Shown piece by piece: positions 23,133-30,573 of a DNA stretch of 33,073 nucleotides (position 1 is its first letter; the number at the start of each line of letters is the position of its first letter). The translations under genes were made by a program, and so were the position numbers. The notes beneath the pieces were generated by a model. The model saw nothing but the letters and a program-made list of their open reading frames with translations. It ran no database searches and had not been told where the DNA came from. The DNA is from Dehalococcoidia bacterium (lineage in GTDB: Bacteria; Chloroflexota; Dehalococcoidia; DSTF01; JACRBR01). The stretch lies in assembly GCA_040902535.1 (NCBI GenBank), contig JBBDXD010000028.1:53243-86315 (forward strand), given 5' to 3'.

Positions 23133-24064
23133 TGACGGACCGCCTCGCGAACTACGCCGCATCACTGCTCGTCGAATGGTTCGGCGGCCGCAGCGGGCGC
23201 GACTACAAGCTCACGTCGGCGCGCGAAGGCGACACGCCCGTCTTCCTCGCCGAGTCGCCGGAAGGCACACTCGCCATCGCCATCGCCGCCATGTGGGAGC
23301 CCGACGCAAATCCTTCGCTCGAACAAGCGCGGGAAGCGATGCAAGAGCGGCTCACCGCCGGGCTCGTGCGCGGCCCGTACCTGCTCTGGGCGCCGCCGCG
23401 CGCCGCACCGCCGCTCGATGAGCCCAACGCATCGGAGTTCGTGCAGCGCGTCCAGCAGGCCGCCGCCCCGCTCTCGCCGGGCGAGCGCGGCGAAGTCGAA
23501 CTATCCGTCAGCGTGCAACTCGCCAAGGTGCGCGACGAGGGCGGCTATGCATCGGTGATCGGCGGCCTCAGCCGCTGGTGGACGCTGATCACCGAGCGCG
23601 TCAACGGCACCTTCCACGTGAACAGCTCGAAGATGCGACGCGCGCCGCAGTCCGCCGCGCTGCGCGAGGCCGTCTTTGACCGCATCGGCGAGCTATCGAA
23701 GGGCATGAGCACCGGCGACGCGATCGAGTTCGACACCGTCGAGGCGTGGACCGTGCAGCGGCTGCGCGAAGATCCGCTCGGCGAGCGCGGCTTCGCGATC
23801 GTGCAGGCGCCGCCGGGCATCGATCCGTCGGAGGGCACGCTCATGCGGCGGTTGATCCGGAAGCGGCTGAAGGACGCCAACGCCGCGCTCGACGCCGTCG
23901 AGGCGGACCTCAAGGGCGTCGGCCTGATCGCGATCTACGAGTACGCCGAGCATGAAAACGTCGGCTCGTTCGTGAAGTCGCTGGACCCGGCGCTGTTCGC
24001 CAAGCTCCAACTCCTCGCGGCGGTGGTGGACGGCGAGATCCGCCCCATCTTCCAGCCCAGGTAG
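23132..24064 (+). CDS. Conserved protein of unknown function
   Basis: A 310-residue soluble protein; ATG 23132 overlaps the SDR stop codon by one base (TGATG), so translation is coupled. It opens MTDRLANYAASLLVEWFGGR. Later segments are GTLAIAIAAMWEP, LSPGERGEVELSVSVQLAKVRDEGGYASVIGGLSRWWTLITERVNGTFHVNSS, and FDTVEAWTVQRLREDPLGERGFAIVQAPPGIDPSEGTLMRRLIRKRLKDANAALDAV. It ends KLQLLAAVVDGEIRPIF. I do not recognise a domain. It lacks a signal peptide, membrane span, cysteines or an obvious metal site. Alternating strand and helix suggests an alpha/beta fold. Its role may be tied to the hydrolase and SDR before it. Confidence 0.75.
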   Translation: MTDRLANYAASLLVEWFGGRSGRDYKLTSAREGDTPVFLAESPEGTLAIAIAAMWEPDANPSLEQAREAMQERLTAGLVRGPYLLWAPPRAAPPLDEPNASEFVQRVQQAAAPLSPGERGEVELSVSVQLAKVRDEGGYASVIGGLSRWWTLITERVNGTFHVNSSKMRRAPQSAALREAVFDRIGELSKGMSTGDAIEFDTVEAWTVQRLREDPLGERGFAIVQAPPGIDPSEGTLMRRLIRKRLKDANAALDAVEADLKGVGLIAIYEYAEHENVGSFVKSLDPALFAKLQLLAAVVDGEIRPIFQPR

Positions 24065-24141
24065 CGAACCGAGGCGGCCGGTTGGTCGCCTGTCGCGCAG
24101 CGTCGCCCACGTTCAAACCCTGCGATTCGTGACGCCGCCCG

Positions 24142-24184
24142 GCCTGATCAGGCACGCGCAGTGCGGAACTTTCGATGGTAGAAT
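24142..24184 (+). promoter_or_regulatory. Palindromic operator candidate and -10 box before the PPOX gene
   Basis: GCCTGATCAGGC (24142-24153) is a perfect 12-bp palindrome. TAGAAT (24179-24184) is a good -10 box 29 bases before the start codon. No -35 match is seen between them, so an activator bound at the palindrome is possible. Confidence 0.4.
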
Positions 24185-24213
24185 CCAACCCCTACACACG
24201 ACGGAGGCGTCCC

Positions 24214-24834
24214 ATGTTCAAGAACACCGTCACCAGCATCGACCAGCTACGCGATGTGATCTCGCCGCCCGGACAACCGGCGCTGCGCAAGGAGATCAGC
24301 TGCATCGACGAGCACTGCCGCGACCTGATCGCCCGCTCGCCGTTCCTGCTGCTCGGCACATCGAACGCGCGCGGCCAGTGCGACGTCTCGCCGAAGGGCG
24401 ACGTGCCAGGCTTCGTGAAGGTGCTCGACGACAACACGCTGATCATCCCCGACCGCCCCGGCAATCACCGCACCGACTCCCTGCTCAACATCCTCGAGAA
24501 TCCGCACGTCGGACTGTTATTCATCATCCCCGGTGTCGAGTGGACATTGCGCGTCAACGGCGGCGCCTCGATCGTCCGCGACGACGACGTCCGCGCGATG
24601 TGCGCCGTCGATGGCAAGGCGCCGGCGCTCGCGCTCGCCGTGCACGTCGAAGAGGCGTACCTGCACTGTCCCAAGTGCTTCATCCGCTCGGGCCTCTGGG
24701 ACACCGACAACTGGATGCCCGCCGGCGAACAGCCGAACTTCGCGCAGGTCTCCCGGGACATGGCGGGCTACCAGCAAGTGCCGCTGGAGATCGTCGAAAA
24801 AGGGCTCGCCGCCTCCAACGCCGAACTCTATTGA
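24214..24834 (+). CDS. PPOX-type FMN flavoprotein (MSMEG_1061 family)
   Basis: A 206-residue member of the pyridoxamine-phosphate-oxidase-like split-barrel fold. The stretch RKEISCIDEHCRDLIARSPFLLLGTSNARGQCDVSPKGDVPGFVKVLDDNTLIIPDRPGNHRTDSLLNILENPHVGLLFIIPG is highly characteristic, with the RPGNxRxDSLxNILxNPHVGLLF core typical of the MSMEG_1061 subgroup. The late EEAYLHCPKCFIRSGLWD segment also fits. Members bind FMN or F420 and reduce unknown substrates. GGAGG is seven to eight bases before ATG 24214, so the longer frame from 24175 is not used. It is monocistronic. Confidence 0.88.
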   Translation: MFKNTVTSIDQLRDVISPPGQPALRKEISCIDEHCRDLIARSPFLLLGTSNARGQCDVSPKGDVPGFVKVLDDNTLIIPDRPGNHRTDSLLNILENPHVGLLFIIPGVEWTLRVNGGASIVRDDDVRAMCAVDGKAPALALAVHVEEAYLHCPKCFIRSGLWDTDNWMPAGEQPNFAQVSRDMAGYQQVPLEIVEKGLAASNAELY

Positions 24835-24848
24835 ATCGATGGCAGACA

Positions 24849-24875
24849 CGTCATCCTGAGCGCACGCGAAGGATC
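24849..24875 (+). repeat. Interspersed 26-base repeat, copy 2
   Basis: CGTCATCCTGAGCG-cacGCGAAGGATC matches the reverse complement of 5801-5826 with a small difference in the middle. It sits in the 135-base gap between two plus-strand genes. Confidence 0.7.
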
Positions 24876-24969
24876 CCATCGTGAAACAAACGTACCCATT
24901 GCCGGGCACCCGATCGCCGCAACATCGACCTGGGGCACGGACACCGAAATCATGCAGGAGGCGGTACCC

Positions 24970-25824
24970 ATGACAACCGACGCAACCGGATTCAAAGACG
25001 CAGTTCGCGAACAGTGGACGCACGCCGCCGGCGTCTGGGGAAAGTGGCATCCCAAGTTCTCCGAGATGTCGCGCGAAGCCACGCAGCACTTGTGTGATGC
25101 CGCTGACCTGAAGGCGGGCCAGAGCGTGCTCGACCTGGCCGGCGGCACCGGCGAGCCTTCGCTGAGCGTGGCGGCGCGCGTCGCCCCTGCGGGCGACGTT
25201 ACGTGTACCGACTTCGTGCCGGAGATGGTCGCCGTCGCGCAGGCCAACGCCGCCGACGCGAACGTCGCCAACATCAAGTTCCAGCAAGTCGACGCCGAAA
25301 GCATCCCCTTCCCCGACGCCAGCTTTGACCGCGTCGTCTCGCGCTTCGGCGTCATGTTCTTCCCCGACACGCAGAAGGCGCTCGGCGAGATCCGCCGCGT
25401 GCTGAAGCCCGGCGCCCGGGCGACGTTCGCCATGTGGCAGACTACCGCAAAGAACCCCTGGTTCGAGGAGATCAACGCCGTCGTCGCCAGGAGTGGCCAC
25501 TTCACACCACCACCCCCCGGCATGCCGACGCCGTTCCGGTTCGGCGAGGCGGGCTCGCTGCCTTCGGAACTACGCAGCGCAGGGTTCGAACATGTGAGCG
25601 AGAAGCCGCACGAGATCTCGTGGTCCTGGCCGGGGTCCCCCGAGGAGTATCTGGAGTTCGTCGAAGGGACGATGCCCGCGTTCCGCAAGGCACTCGAGTC
25701 GTCCGGCGCCGACGCCAAGCGCGTCAAGGAGGACATGCTGGGCGTCGTAGCGCAGCACTACGATGGCGAGCGTGTGAGCGTCCCCGGCAATATCTTCGTG
25801 GTGACGGCGCAGAAGCCGGGCTAG
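24970..25824 (+). CDS. SAM-dependent class I methyltransferase (UbiE-like)
   Basis: A 284-residue soluble enzyme with a Rossmann-type SAM fold. Motif I is VLDLAGGTGEPS (53-64), the motif II acid is in CTDFVPEM, motif III is in FQQVDAESIPFPDASFDRVVSRFGVMFFPD, and motif V is LGEIRRVLKPGARATFAMW. It methylates an unknown small molecule; UbiE-like sequences often act on quinones or natural products. ATG 24970 follows AGGAGG by eight bases, so the upstream in-frame ATG 24952, before the ribosome site, is rejected. It runs convergent to the ArsR gene 38 bases away. Confidence 0.88.
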   Translation: MTTDATGFKDAVREQWTHAAGVWGKWHPKFSEMSREATQHLCDAADLKAGQSVLDLAGGTGEPSLSVAARVAPAGDVTCTDFVPEMVAVAQANAADANVANIKFQQVDAESIPFPDASFDRVVSRFGVMFFPDTQKALGEIRRVLKPGARATFAMWQTTAKNPWFEEINAVVARSGHFTPPPPGMPTPFRFGEAGSLPSELRSAGFEHVSEKPHEISWSWPGSPEEYLEFVEGTMPAFRKALESSGADAKRVKEDMLGVVAQHYDGERVSVPGNIFVVTAQKPG

Positions 25825-25862
25825 CGCGCGTCCGTGCTTGTAGCCACACCCGGCGCCTGCGG

Positions 25863-26189
25863 TCAGTCGTCGGGCTGCTCGACCTGCCGCCTGAGCCGCG
25901 CCAGGCTCTCGTCCCAGAGCGGCGCGAACGTCGCGAGCCAGCCTTCGTAGATCTCGGCGAGCGATGACGTTTGCAGCCGATAGTGCTGCTCGCGCCCGCT
26001 CTGCGTCGCGTGCACCAGCATCGCCCGGCGCAGCACGCCGAGGTGCTTCGAGACCGCGGCGCGCGACACCTGCGGGAAGTGCGACGCGATCTCGTTCGGC
26101 GTCAGCGTCTCGCGGTCGCGCAGCAAGCCCAGGATCGCCCGGCGCGTCGGGTCGGCGAGTGCTGCGTACGCGTCGTTAGGCTTCGGCAA
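25863..26189 (-). CDS. ArsR-family winged-helix repressor
   Basis: A 108-residue DNA-binding protein. PNDAYAALADPTRRAILGLLRDRETLTPNEIASHFPQVSRAAVSKHLGVLRRAMLVHATQSGREQHYRL is the classic ArsR/SmtB winged helix, with the recognition helix at SRAAVSKHLGVL. It lacks the metal-binding cysteines of ArsR or SmtB. It belongs to the subgroup that pairs with an AHSA1/SRPBCC gene. The start is taken as TTG 26189, overlapping the end of the AHSA1 gene by 14 bases; no other plausible start lies near the domain. It probably represses its own operon through the two operators at 26643-26676. Confidence 0.85.
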   Translation of the reverse strand: MPKPNDAYAALADPTRRAILGLLRDRETLTPNEIASHFPQVSRAAVSKHLGVLRRAMLVHATQSGREQHYRLQTSSLAEIYEGWLATFAPLWDESLARLRRQVEQPDD

Positions 26190-26625
26190 TCTCTCGCAAC
26201 GCTTCCAGTTGGCGCGTCGTCCAGCCGCCTTCGAACCCGCGCTGGATCTCGCCCGCGGCCGCCCCCATGCGCTCGAAGCCATGGTGGAATAATTCGACGA
26301 CCGTGCCGCCGATGTGCGGCGTCAACCGAAGCGTGACCAGCGCCGGCGCCGTCCAGCCCTTCCCGCGCCAGTCCTGCTCGAACGTCAGCTCGCGTGGCGG
26401 GTCGTAGACGACCACGCGGCCTTCGAACCGCAGCTCGTCGCCGCCGGCGTCCGTCTTGACCATGGCGCCGACGCGGGGTTGGTACTCCACCAGCGTGTGT
26501 CCGGTGCCGTACCACCGTTTCATGCGGTCAAGGCTTTCGAACTCCTGCCATACGCGCTCCGGCGCGGCATCGATCCAGATAGCGCGACGGACGGCGAGCA
26601 GCCCGATCGCGGTCGTGGTAGCCAT
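26176..26625 (-). CDS. AHSA1/SRPBCC domain protein
   Basis: A 149-residue START-like protein of the AHSA1 (activator of Hsp90 ATPase homologue) group. AVRRAIWIDAAPERVWQEFESLDRMKRWYGTGHTLVEYQPRVGAMVKTDAGGDELRFEGRVVVYDPPRELTFEQDW is followed by TLRLTPHIGGTVVELFHHGFERMG and the last helix EGGWTTRQLEALREI. The function is a ligand-binding cavity of unknown ligand. ATG 26625 has GGAGGT six bases upstream; the longer frame to 26646 is not used. It is translationally coupled to the ArsR gene by overlap, a frequent two-gene unit in bacteria. Confidence 0.87.
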   Translation of the reverse strand: MATTTAIGLLAVRRAIWIDAAPERVWQEFESLDRMKRWYGTGHTLVEYQPRVGAMVKTDAGGDELRFEGRVVVYDPPRELTFEQDWRGKGWTAPALVTLRLTPHIGGTVVELFHHGFERMGAAAGEIQRGFEGGWTTRQLEALREIAEA

Positions 26626-26642
26626 AGCATGACCTCCTATAT

Positions 26643-26697
26643 GCAACCGATGGGTTACGTGTCACCAGATGGTTGCAGATGTTTGGCGGGCTGTCAA
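26643..26697 (-). promoter_or_regulatory. Promoter and tandem ArsR operators of the AHSA1-arsR operon
   Basis: TTGACA (26692-26697 on the minus strand), 17 bases, then AACCAT (26669-26674) as a weak -10. Two imperfect inverted repeats overlap it: GTCACC-AGAT-GGTTGC (26661-26676) and GCAACC-GATG-GGTTAC (26643-26658). They share the form GYAACC-N4-GGTTRC, centres 18 bp apart, covering the -10 and start region. Binding of the ArsR product there would block transcription. Confidence 0.65.
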
Positions 26698-26736
26698 GGG
26701 GCCGGCCGAAAATTCAGGCGGAGCGTTCGAGTGGGG

Positions 26737-27196
26737 CTAGATCGAGTACCGAGAAGGATCTTCGGCCTCGGCGCGGCGCACCAATTCGCCGAAGGAGACG
26801 CTGTCCATCACGTTGGCGATCGCATCGCGGACTTCCGTCCACACGCTCTTCAGCGTGCAACTCGCTTCGTCCGCGCACCAATCGCACGTGCGGTGCTGGC
26901 GGACGCTGGCGCAGGGCGCCGGCGCGAGCGGGCCATCGACGAGCCGGCTCACCTCGCCGACGAAGATCTCTTCGGCGTCTCGCGTGAGCCTGTAGCCGCC
27001 GTGCGCGCCGAGTCGGCTGACCACGAATCCGCCCGCCTTGAGCTGCGTGCGCCAGCACCTGCTCCAGGAACTTCACCGAGGCGTTGCACCGCCGCGCGAT
27101 CTCGGCTGCCGATAGGCCCGGCGCGTCCGTCCGTTCGACCTTCGCCAGTTCGAGCATGGCCTTGAGCTCCAGTTCGCCGCGGCTCGTCAATTTCAT
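26737..27196 (-). pseudogene. Rrf2-family regulator split by a frameshift
   Basis: The 5' part reads MKLTSRGELELKAMLELAKVERTDAPGLSAAEIARRCNASVKFLEQVL, the Rrf2 winged helix. At about 27044-27053 the coding sense moves by one base into the frame GFVVSRLGAHGGYRLTRDAEEIFVGEVSRLVDGPLAPAPCASVRQHRTCDWCADEASCTLKSVWTEVRDAI...DPSRYSI, ending TAG at 26737. Joined, they give a full-length Rrf2 protein of about 152 residues. It has a four-cysteine cluster (C-x8-C-x2-C-x4-C) resembling iron-sulfur or cysteine-type sensors. Either the gene is inactivated by one extra base or the base is an assembly error; the rest shows no decay. It begins 10 bases after the PrsW-like gene's stop. Confidence 0.8.
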
Positions 27197-27206
27197 CGAC
27201 CGCAGT

Positions 27207-28919
27207 TTACCCCAGCCATGGCGCCATCGACTCCAGCGGCGTGCCTTCGACGGGAGCGACGTGCTCGCGCAGCCGCCGCGCGACGATCGGGATGGCGGCG
27301 ATCATCGCCAGCGAAAACGCCGCGATGATGCCGTACGCCACGACGTCCAGCAGCACGCTGTCGATCGTATCGAGGCCGAAGATGCGCGAACCGAGCACGG
27401 TGGCGAACGCGTTCCACGCGGCGTGGATCAGCACGGCGGCGCCAAACAACGCCACCGCGATGCGATGACGCTTCGCGCGTGACCAGTACCACCAGCCCAC
27501 GCCCGCAAGCCCGCTGCAGATCACGTGCAGCGACGTGCTGCCGCCGCGGATCAGCATGATCGCCCACCAGAAGCTGAGGTCCTCGCTGATCGCCGCGAAC
27601 CCGTATAGCATCGCCTCCAGGAATCCGAACGCAGCACCGGCAAACGCCCCCAGCAGGAAGCACTGCGCGCGCGTCGCGTTCGGGCGCATCATGAAGCGCA
27701 CGCCCAGGCTCTTGCCGAACTCCTCGGACAGCGGCGCCAGCACGGACGCCGTGAACAGCCCGGCGATGAACTGCTCGTTGCCCGTCAGCAAGAAGTCGGC
27801 ATCGGCGATCGTGTCCCAGACGGCCTGCGAGTCCGCGGCGGACTCGAAGGCGCCATTGTGAACAAGCAGCAACACGACGGCGTACAACGCGCCGATCGTC
27901 TCGACGTAGACGGCGATGGCAATGGCGACGGACATGCTGATGGCGGCGGCGAGCGTGATCTGACGCCACGTCAGCCCGCGCACAGGCTCGCCGCGCAACA
28001 ACGATCCGCGACCGGCGAGCGCCGCGAACGTGATCCCCGGAATGATCGCCGCCAGCACGTGTAGCGGCGGCATCGGCGCGGCGAGCGGGCTCTCCAGGCG
28101 CATGTTCGCCTGCCCGAGCAACAACACGATGCCAAAAGCCAGTACTCCCAGCGCCGCGACGGGCGGCCTGAACCGCCCGGACCCCTCACCCATCGACGCC
28201 GAGATGCCGTGATACGTGAGGATGATGCCCGGCAGCAGCGTCATCGCCGCGATCGCGCTGAACCCCACCGCTTGCTCGACGACGCTGATCGGCTCCCCGA
28301 ACTCATCGACGCTGGCCTCGTTGTTCATCAACGTGAAAAAAAGCTGCAACATGCCGATGCCGATGACGGCGAGCAACACGCCGTACGCCGATCCGAGCAG
28401 ACGCGACCAGCGCGACAAAACAGTGCGCGCCCTGCGCCTCATCGACCAGCGGATGCACAGCGCGCCGAGCGCCAGCCCGAGCAGCGTGCTCGTCACCCCG
28501 AAGGCGAACAGCGCGTTCGAACCGGTGTACTCCGCCAGTTCGGGCGTGTTCATCTGCCGCACGACGGGGGCGGCGACCATCAGCGCCAGACCGGCCGTCA
28601 CCAGCACCAGCGCGAGCAGCGCGAAGCTCAGCTTCGCGAAGACACGCGCCGCGTACCACAGGACGCCCATGCCGAAGATCAAACCCGCGGCCACCGTAGC
28701 GCCGATCCCGATGAGCACAGCGGCGACGTTGACATCGGCCTCGGGCAGCATCCAGATCAGCACGCCGGCCACCACCACGGCTGCCCAGAGAATGACGCTC
28801 CCCACCGCGCCGCCCCACCATGCGAGGACAAGACGGGTTGTGTTGCTCATCGCAGGGCGCGGCGCGACCAGGGCCTGCTTCGCCGCCGGCGTCTGCTCGA
28901 CGGCCATCGCTGGTTCCAT
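27207..28919 (-). CDS. PrsW-like intramembrane protease
   Basis: A 570-residue polytopic membrane protein with about 14 hydrophobic segments. The C-terminal half carries the PrsW/CPBP-like active-site set: EE at 399-400 with K403 (LSEEFGKSLG), E435 and Y439 (GFLEAMLYG), H465 (STSLHVICSG), and H499 with N503 (IHAAWNAF). PrsW-type enzymes cut membrane-bound regulators such as anti-sigma factors. The N-terminal half (helices from 28 to 300) is an extra membrane module of unknown role. ATG 28919 is preceded by GGGGAG. The frameshifted Rrf2 gene follows 10 bases after its stop, so they share a transcript. The protease call rests on motifs alone. Confidence 0.75.
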   Translation of the reverse strand: MEPAMAVEQTPAAKQALVAPRPAMSNTTRLVLAWWGGAVGSVILWAAVVVAGVLIWMLPEADVNVAAVLIGIGATVAAGLIFGMGVLWYAARVFAKLSFALLALVLVTAGLALMVAAPVVRQMNTPELAEYTGSNALFAFGVTSTLLGLALGALCIRWSMRRRARTVLSRWSRLLGSAYGVLLAVIGIGMLQLFFTLMNNEASVDEFGEPISVVEQAVGFSAIAAMTLLPGIILTYHGISASMGEGSGRFRPPVAALGVLAFGIVLLLGQANMRLESPLAAPMPPLHVLAAIIPGITFAALAGRGSLLRGEPVRGLTWRQITLAAAISMSVAIAIAVYVETIGALYAVVLLLVHNGAFESAADSQAVWDTIADADFLLTGNEQFIAGLFTASVLAPLSEEFGKSLGVRFMMRPNATRAQCFLLGAFAGAAFGFLEAMLYGFAAISEDLSFWWAIMLIRGGSTSLHVICSGLAGVGWWYWSRAKRHRIAVALFGAAVLIHAAWNAFATVLGSRIFGLDTIDSVLLDVVAYGIIAAFSLAMIAAIPIVARRLREHVAPVEGTPLESMAPWLG

Positions 28920-29230
28920 GTGGCATCGCTCCCCGTCTGCGTCATCGCCGAAGTATCGGTTGGAGAGCGTAGCGGGGGCCAGTGCAGTCCAGATAGGTGG
29001 CCGTGTGGGGGATCTGCAGGAACATCCGGCGCGCCGTCTGTAACGAACCTTCGGCGCGGCCAAACCATCGTTGCATGTACCGCAGTCGACCTTTGGCGGC
29101 CCCGACAAATCTATGCTCCGATGCAAGGGCGATTTAACAGTCGTCAAACACTTTGGCCCATAGTCGTTAACCGTCGCCGCCGACACCACATGTGAGAGCG
29201 CCGAATCGGCTGAAAGGTGAACGGGACGCG
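28920..29230. other. Intergenic region without recognised gene
   Basis: 311 bases between divergent genes (PrsW-like, GYD-like). No convincing ORF, RNA gene or repeat is present. TTGACG on the minus strand near 29140 is a possible -35, but no -10 stands at the right distance. Promoters for both genes presumably lie here. Confidence 0.5.
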
Positions 29231-29590
29231 ATGCCAACTTACGTATCAATCGTGAACTGGTCGGGGTGTGAACAGCCGCGGATTACGGACGTACGTCGCG
29301 CCATCGAGCGGCAGCAGGTGACGCTACGGCGTCGCGGCATGCACTCGCTGGCGTTTTTGCCGGACGAGGGCGCATGCACCGGGATCATGGTGGCGACGTG
29401 CAACGACGCCGACGGCGTCGAGCAACTCGCCGCGTCGATCCTGCCGCACGCGGACGTGCTCGTCGAGTCAATGATGTTCGAAGACGAACCAGGAGTGCCC
29501 GCATGGATCACGCGCGAGGTTGTTCCCCCTCCCCCGCGCGACTTCCGCAGGGCGTTGCTGAAAGCGATTACGTCAGCGTCTGAGGCGTGA
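29231..29590 (+). CDS. Small GYD-domain-like protein
   Basis: A 119-residue protein beginning MPTYVSIVNWSGCEQPRITD, similar to the start of GYD-domain proteins (MPTYVxLVNWT). LAFLPDEGACTGIMVATCNDADGVEQLAASILPHADVLVESMMF follows. This is compatible with the ferredoxin-like alpha/beta fold of that family, but the GYD motif itself is not evident, so the match is tentative. ATG 29231 is used; AAGGTGA lies about 12 bases upstream. GTG 29192 is in frame but would add a basic extension. No partner gene is adjacent. Function unknown. Confidence 0.6.
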   Translation: MPTYVSIVNWSGCEQPRITDVRRAIERQQVTLRRRGMHSLAFLPDEGACTGIMVATCNDADGVEQLAASILPHADVLVESMMFEDEPGVPAWITREVVPPPPRDFRRALLKAITSASEA

Positions 29591-29657
29591 TCGGAACCTC
29601 TATGCGCGGCGGCGGGCTCAGGATGCCCGCCGTTTCGCCGTTTTCGCCGCTACCCGA

Positions 29658-29678
29658 GCGGGGGCTTTCAGCCCGCGC
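29658..29678. repeat. Solo palindrome (one mismatch) of the composite repeat family
   Basis: GCGGGGGC-TTTCA-GCCCGCGC, the same palindrome as at 131-151 with one change in the left arm. No GAACCGC arm is attached. It lies in the 233-base gap between the GYD-like gene and the 3' end of gatD; the rest of that gap shows nothing. Confidence 0.75.
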
Positions 29679-29823
29679 GGCTTGGGTGCACTAAGCGCGG
29701 TGGTCTCGCCGAACGCGCGTTGCGGGCAGAACAACTACTAATAGAATTTGTGGAATGCGCATCGCGTGGCTCGTTCGCGCCCACAACGAGCCTACGCCCA
29801 GTCGAGCACCAAACGTCTAACCG

Positions 29824-30573
29824 TCACGGACGCAGCTTAAGCGCCGCAGCGTGCGCGCGTTGCTCCGCGCGATCGTCAATCGGCCGTAGCTCGATATCTG
29901 CATGGCGGCGCCGGAGCGCCGTCGCAATGAGGTGATCCGCGAATGCCGGGTTCTTCGGCAACAGCGAGCCGTGTACGTACGTGCCGAACGCGTTTCGGTA
30001 GATCGCGCCCTCGGTGCCGTCCCGGCCGTTGTTGCCATGGCCGCTGCGCACCCGGGCGAGGGTCCGCACGCCCTCCCCGAGGTGCGTGCGGCCACCGTGG
30101 TTCTCGAACCCGACGATCGTCTGCATACCCGCCGCCGACGATTGCCACTCGCAGACGATGTTGCCGATGCAGCGCTTCGCGCCCTCGCCGGGGTGCGCCG
30201 TGTAGAGGTCGAAGATGCCGGCGCCCGGCAGTTCGGCGCCCGAAGCTTCGCGGTAAGAGCGCCCGAAGAGCTGGTAAGCGCCGCACACGGCCAGCAGCAC
30301 GACGTCGCGTTCCACCGCCTCGCGCACCGCGTCCGCCTTCGTTGCGAGCAGATCGTCGACGACGCCGCGCTGTTCGCGGTCCTGCGCGCCGCCGGCGAAG
30401 ATCAAGTCGTGCGCAGCGGCGTCCAGGCGGTCGCCGGGCCCCAGATCGGTCAGATCGAAGCCGATGCCGCGCGCCTCGCAACGATGCCGCAGCGCCATGA
30501 TGTTGCCGCGGTCGCCGTAGATGTTCATCAGGCGCGGATAGAGGTGCGCGACCCGCAGCGTGATGCCGCTCAT
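29824..30573 (-). CDS. gatD: Lipid II glutamine amidotransferase subunit GatD-like
   Basis: A 249-residue class I glutamine amidotransferase of the CobB/CobQ-like GATase_3 type. It starts ITLRVAHLYPRLMNIYGDRGNIMAL, a GatD signature. The nucleophile is C97 in LLAVCGAYQLFG, and H201 in GTYVHGSLLPKNP is the catalytic His. With MurT it hydrolyses glutamine and passes ammonia to amidate D-glutamate in lipid II. ATG overlaps the murT stop by four bases (ATGA), so the subunits are made together. The C-terminal 40 residues are Arg- and His-rich. Confidence 0.9.
   Translation of the reverse strand: MSGITLRVAHLYPRLMNIYGDRGNIMALRHRCEARGIGFDLTDLGPGDRLDAAAHDLIFAGGAQDREQRGVVDDLLATKADAVREAVERDVVLLAVCGAYQLFGRSYREASGAELPGAGIFDLYTAHPGEGAKRCIGNIVCEWQSSAAGMQTIVGFENHGGRTHLGEGVRTLARVRSGHGNNGRDGTEGAIYRNAFGTYVHGSLLPKNPAFADHLIATALRRRHADIELRPIDDRAEQRAHAAALKLRP

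Noticed and set aside
21462-23165. A 567-codon minus-strand open frame
   Set aside because: It is opposite the hydrolase and SDR, whose catalytic motifs are complete; composition is that of a shadow frame.
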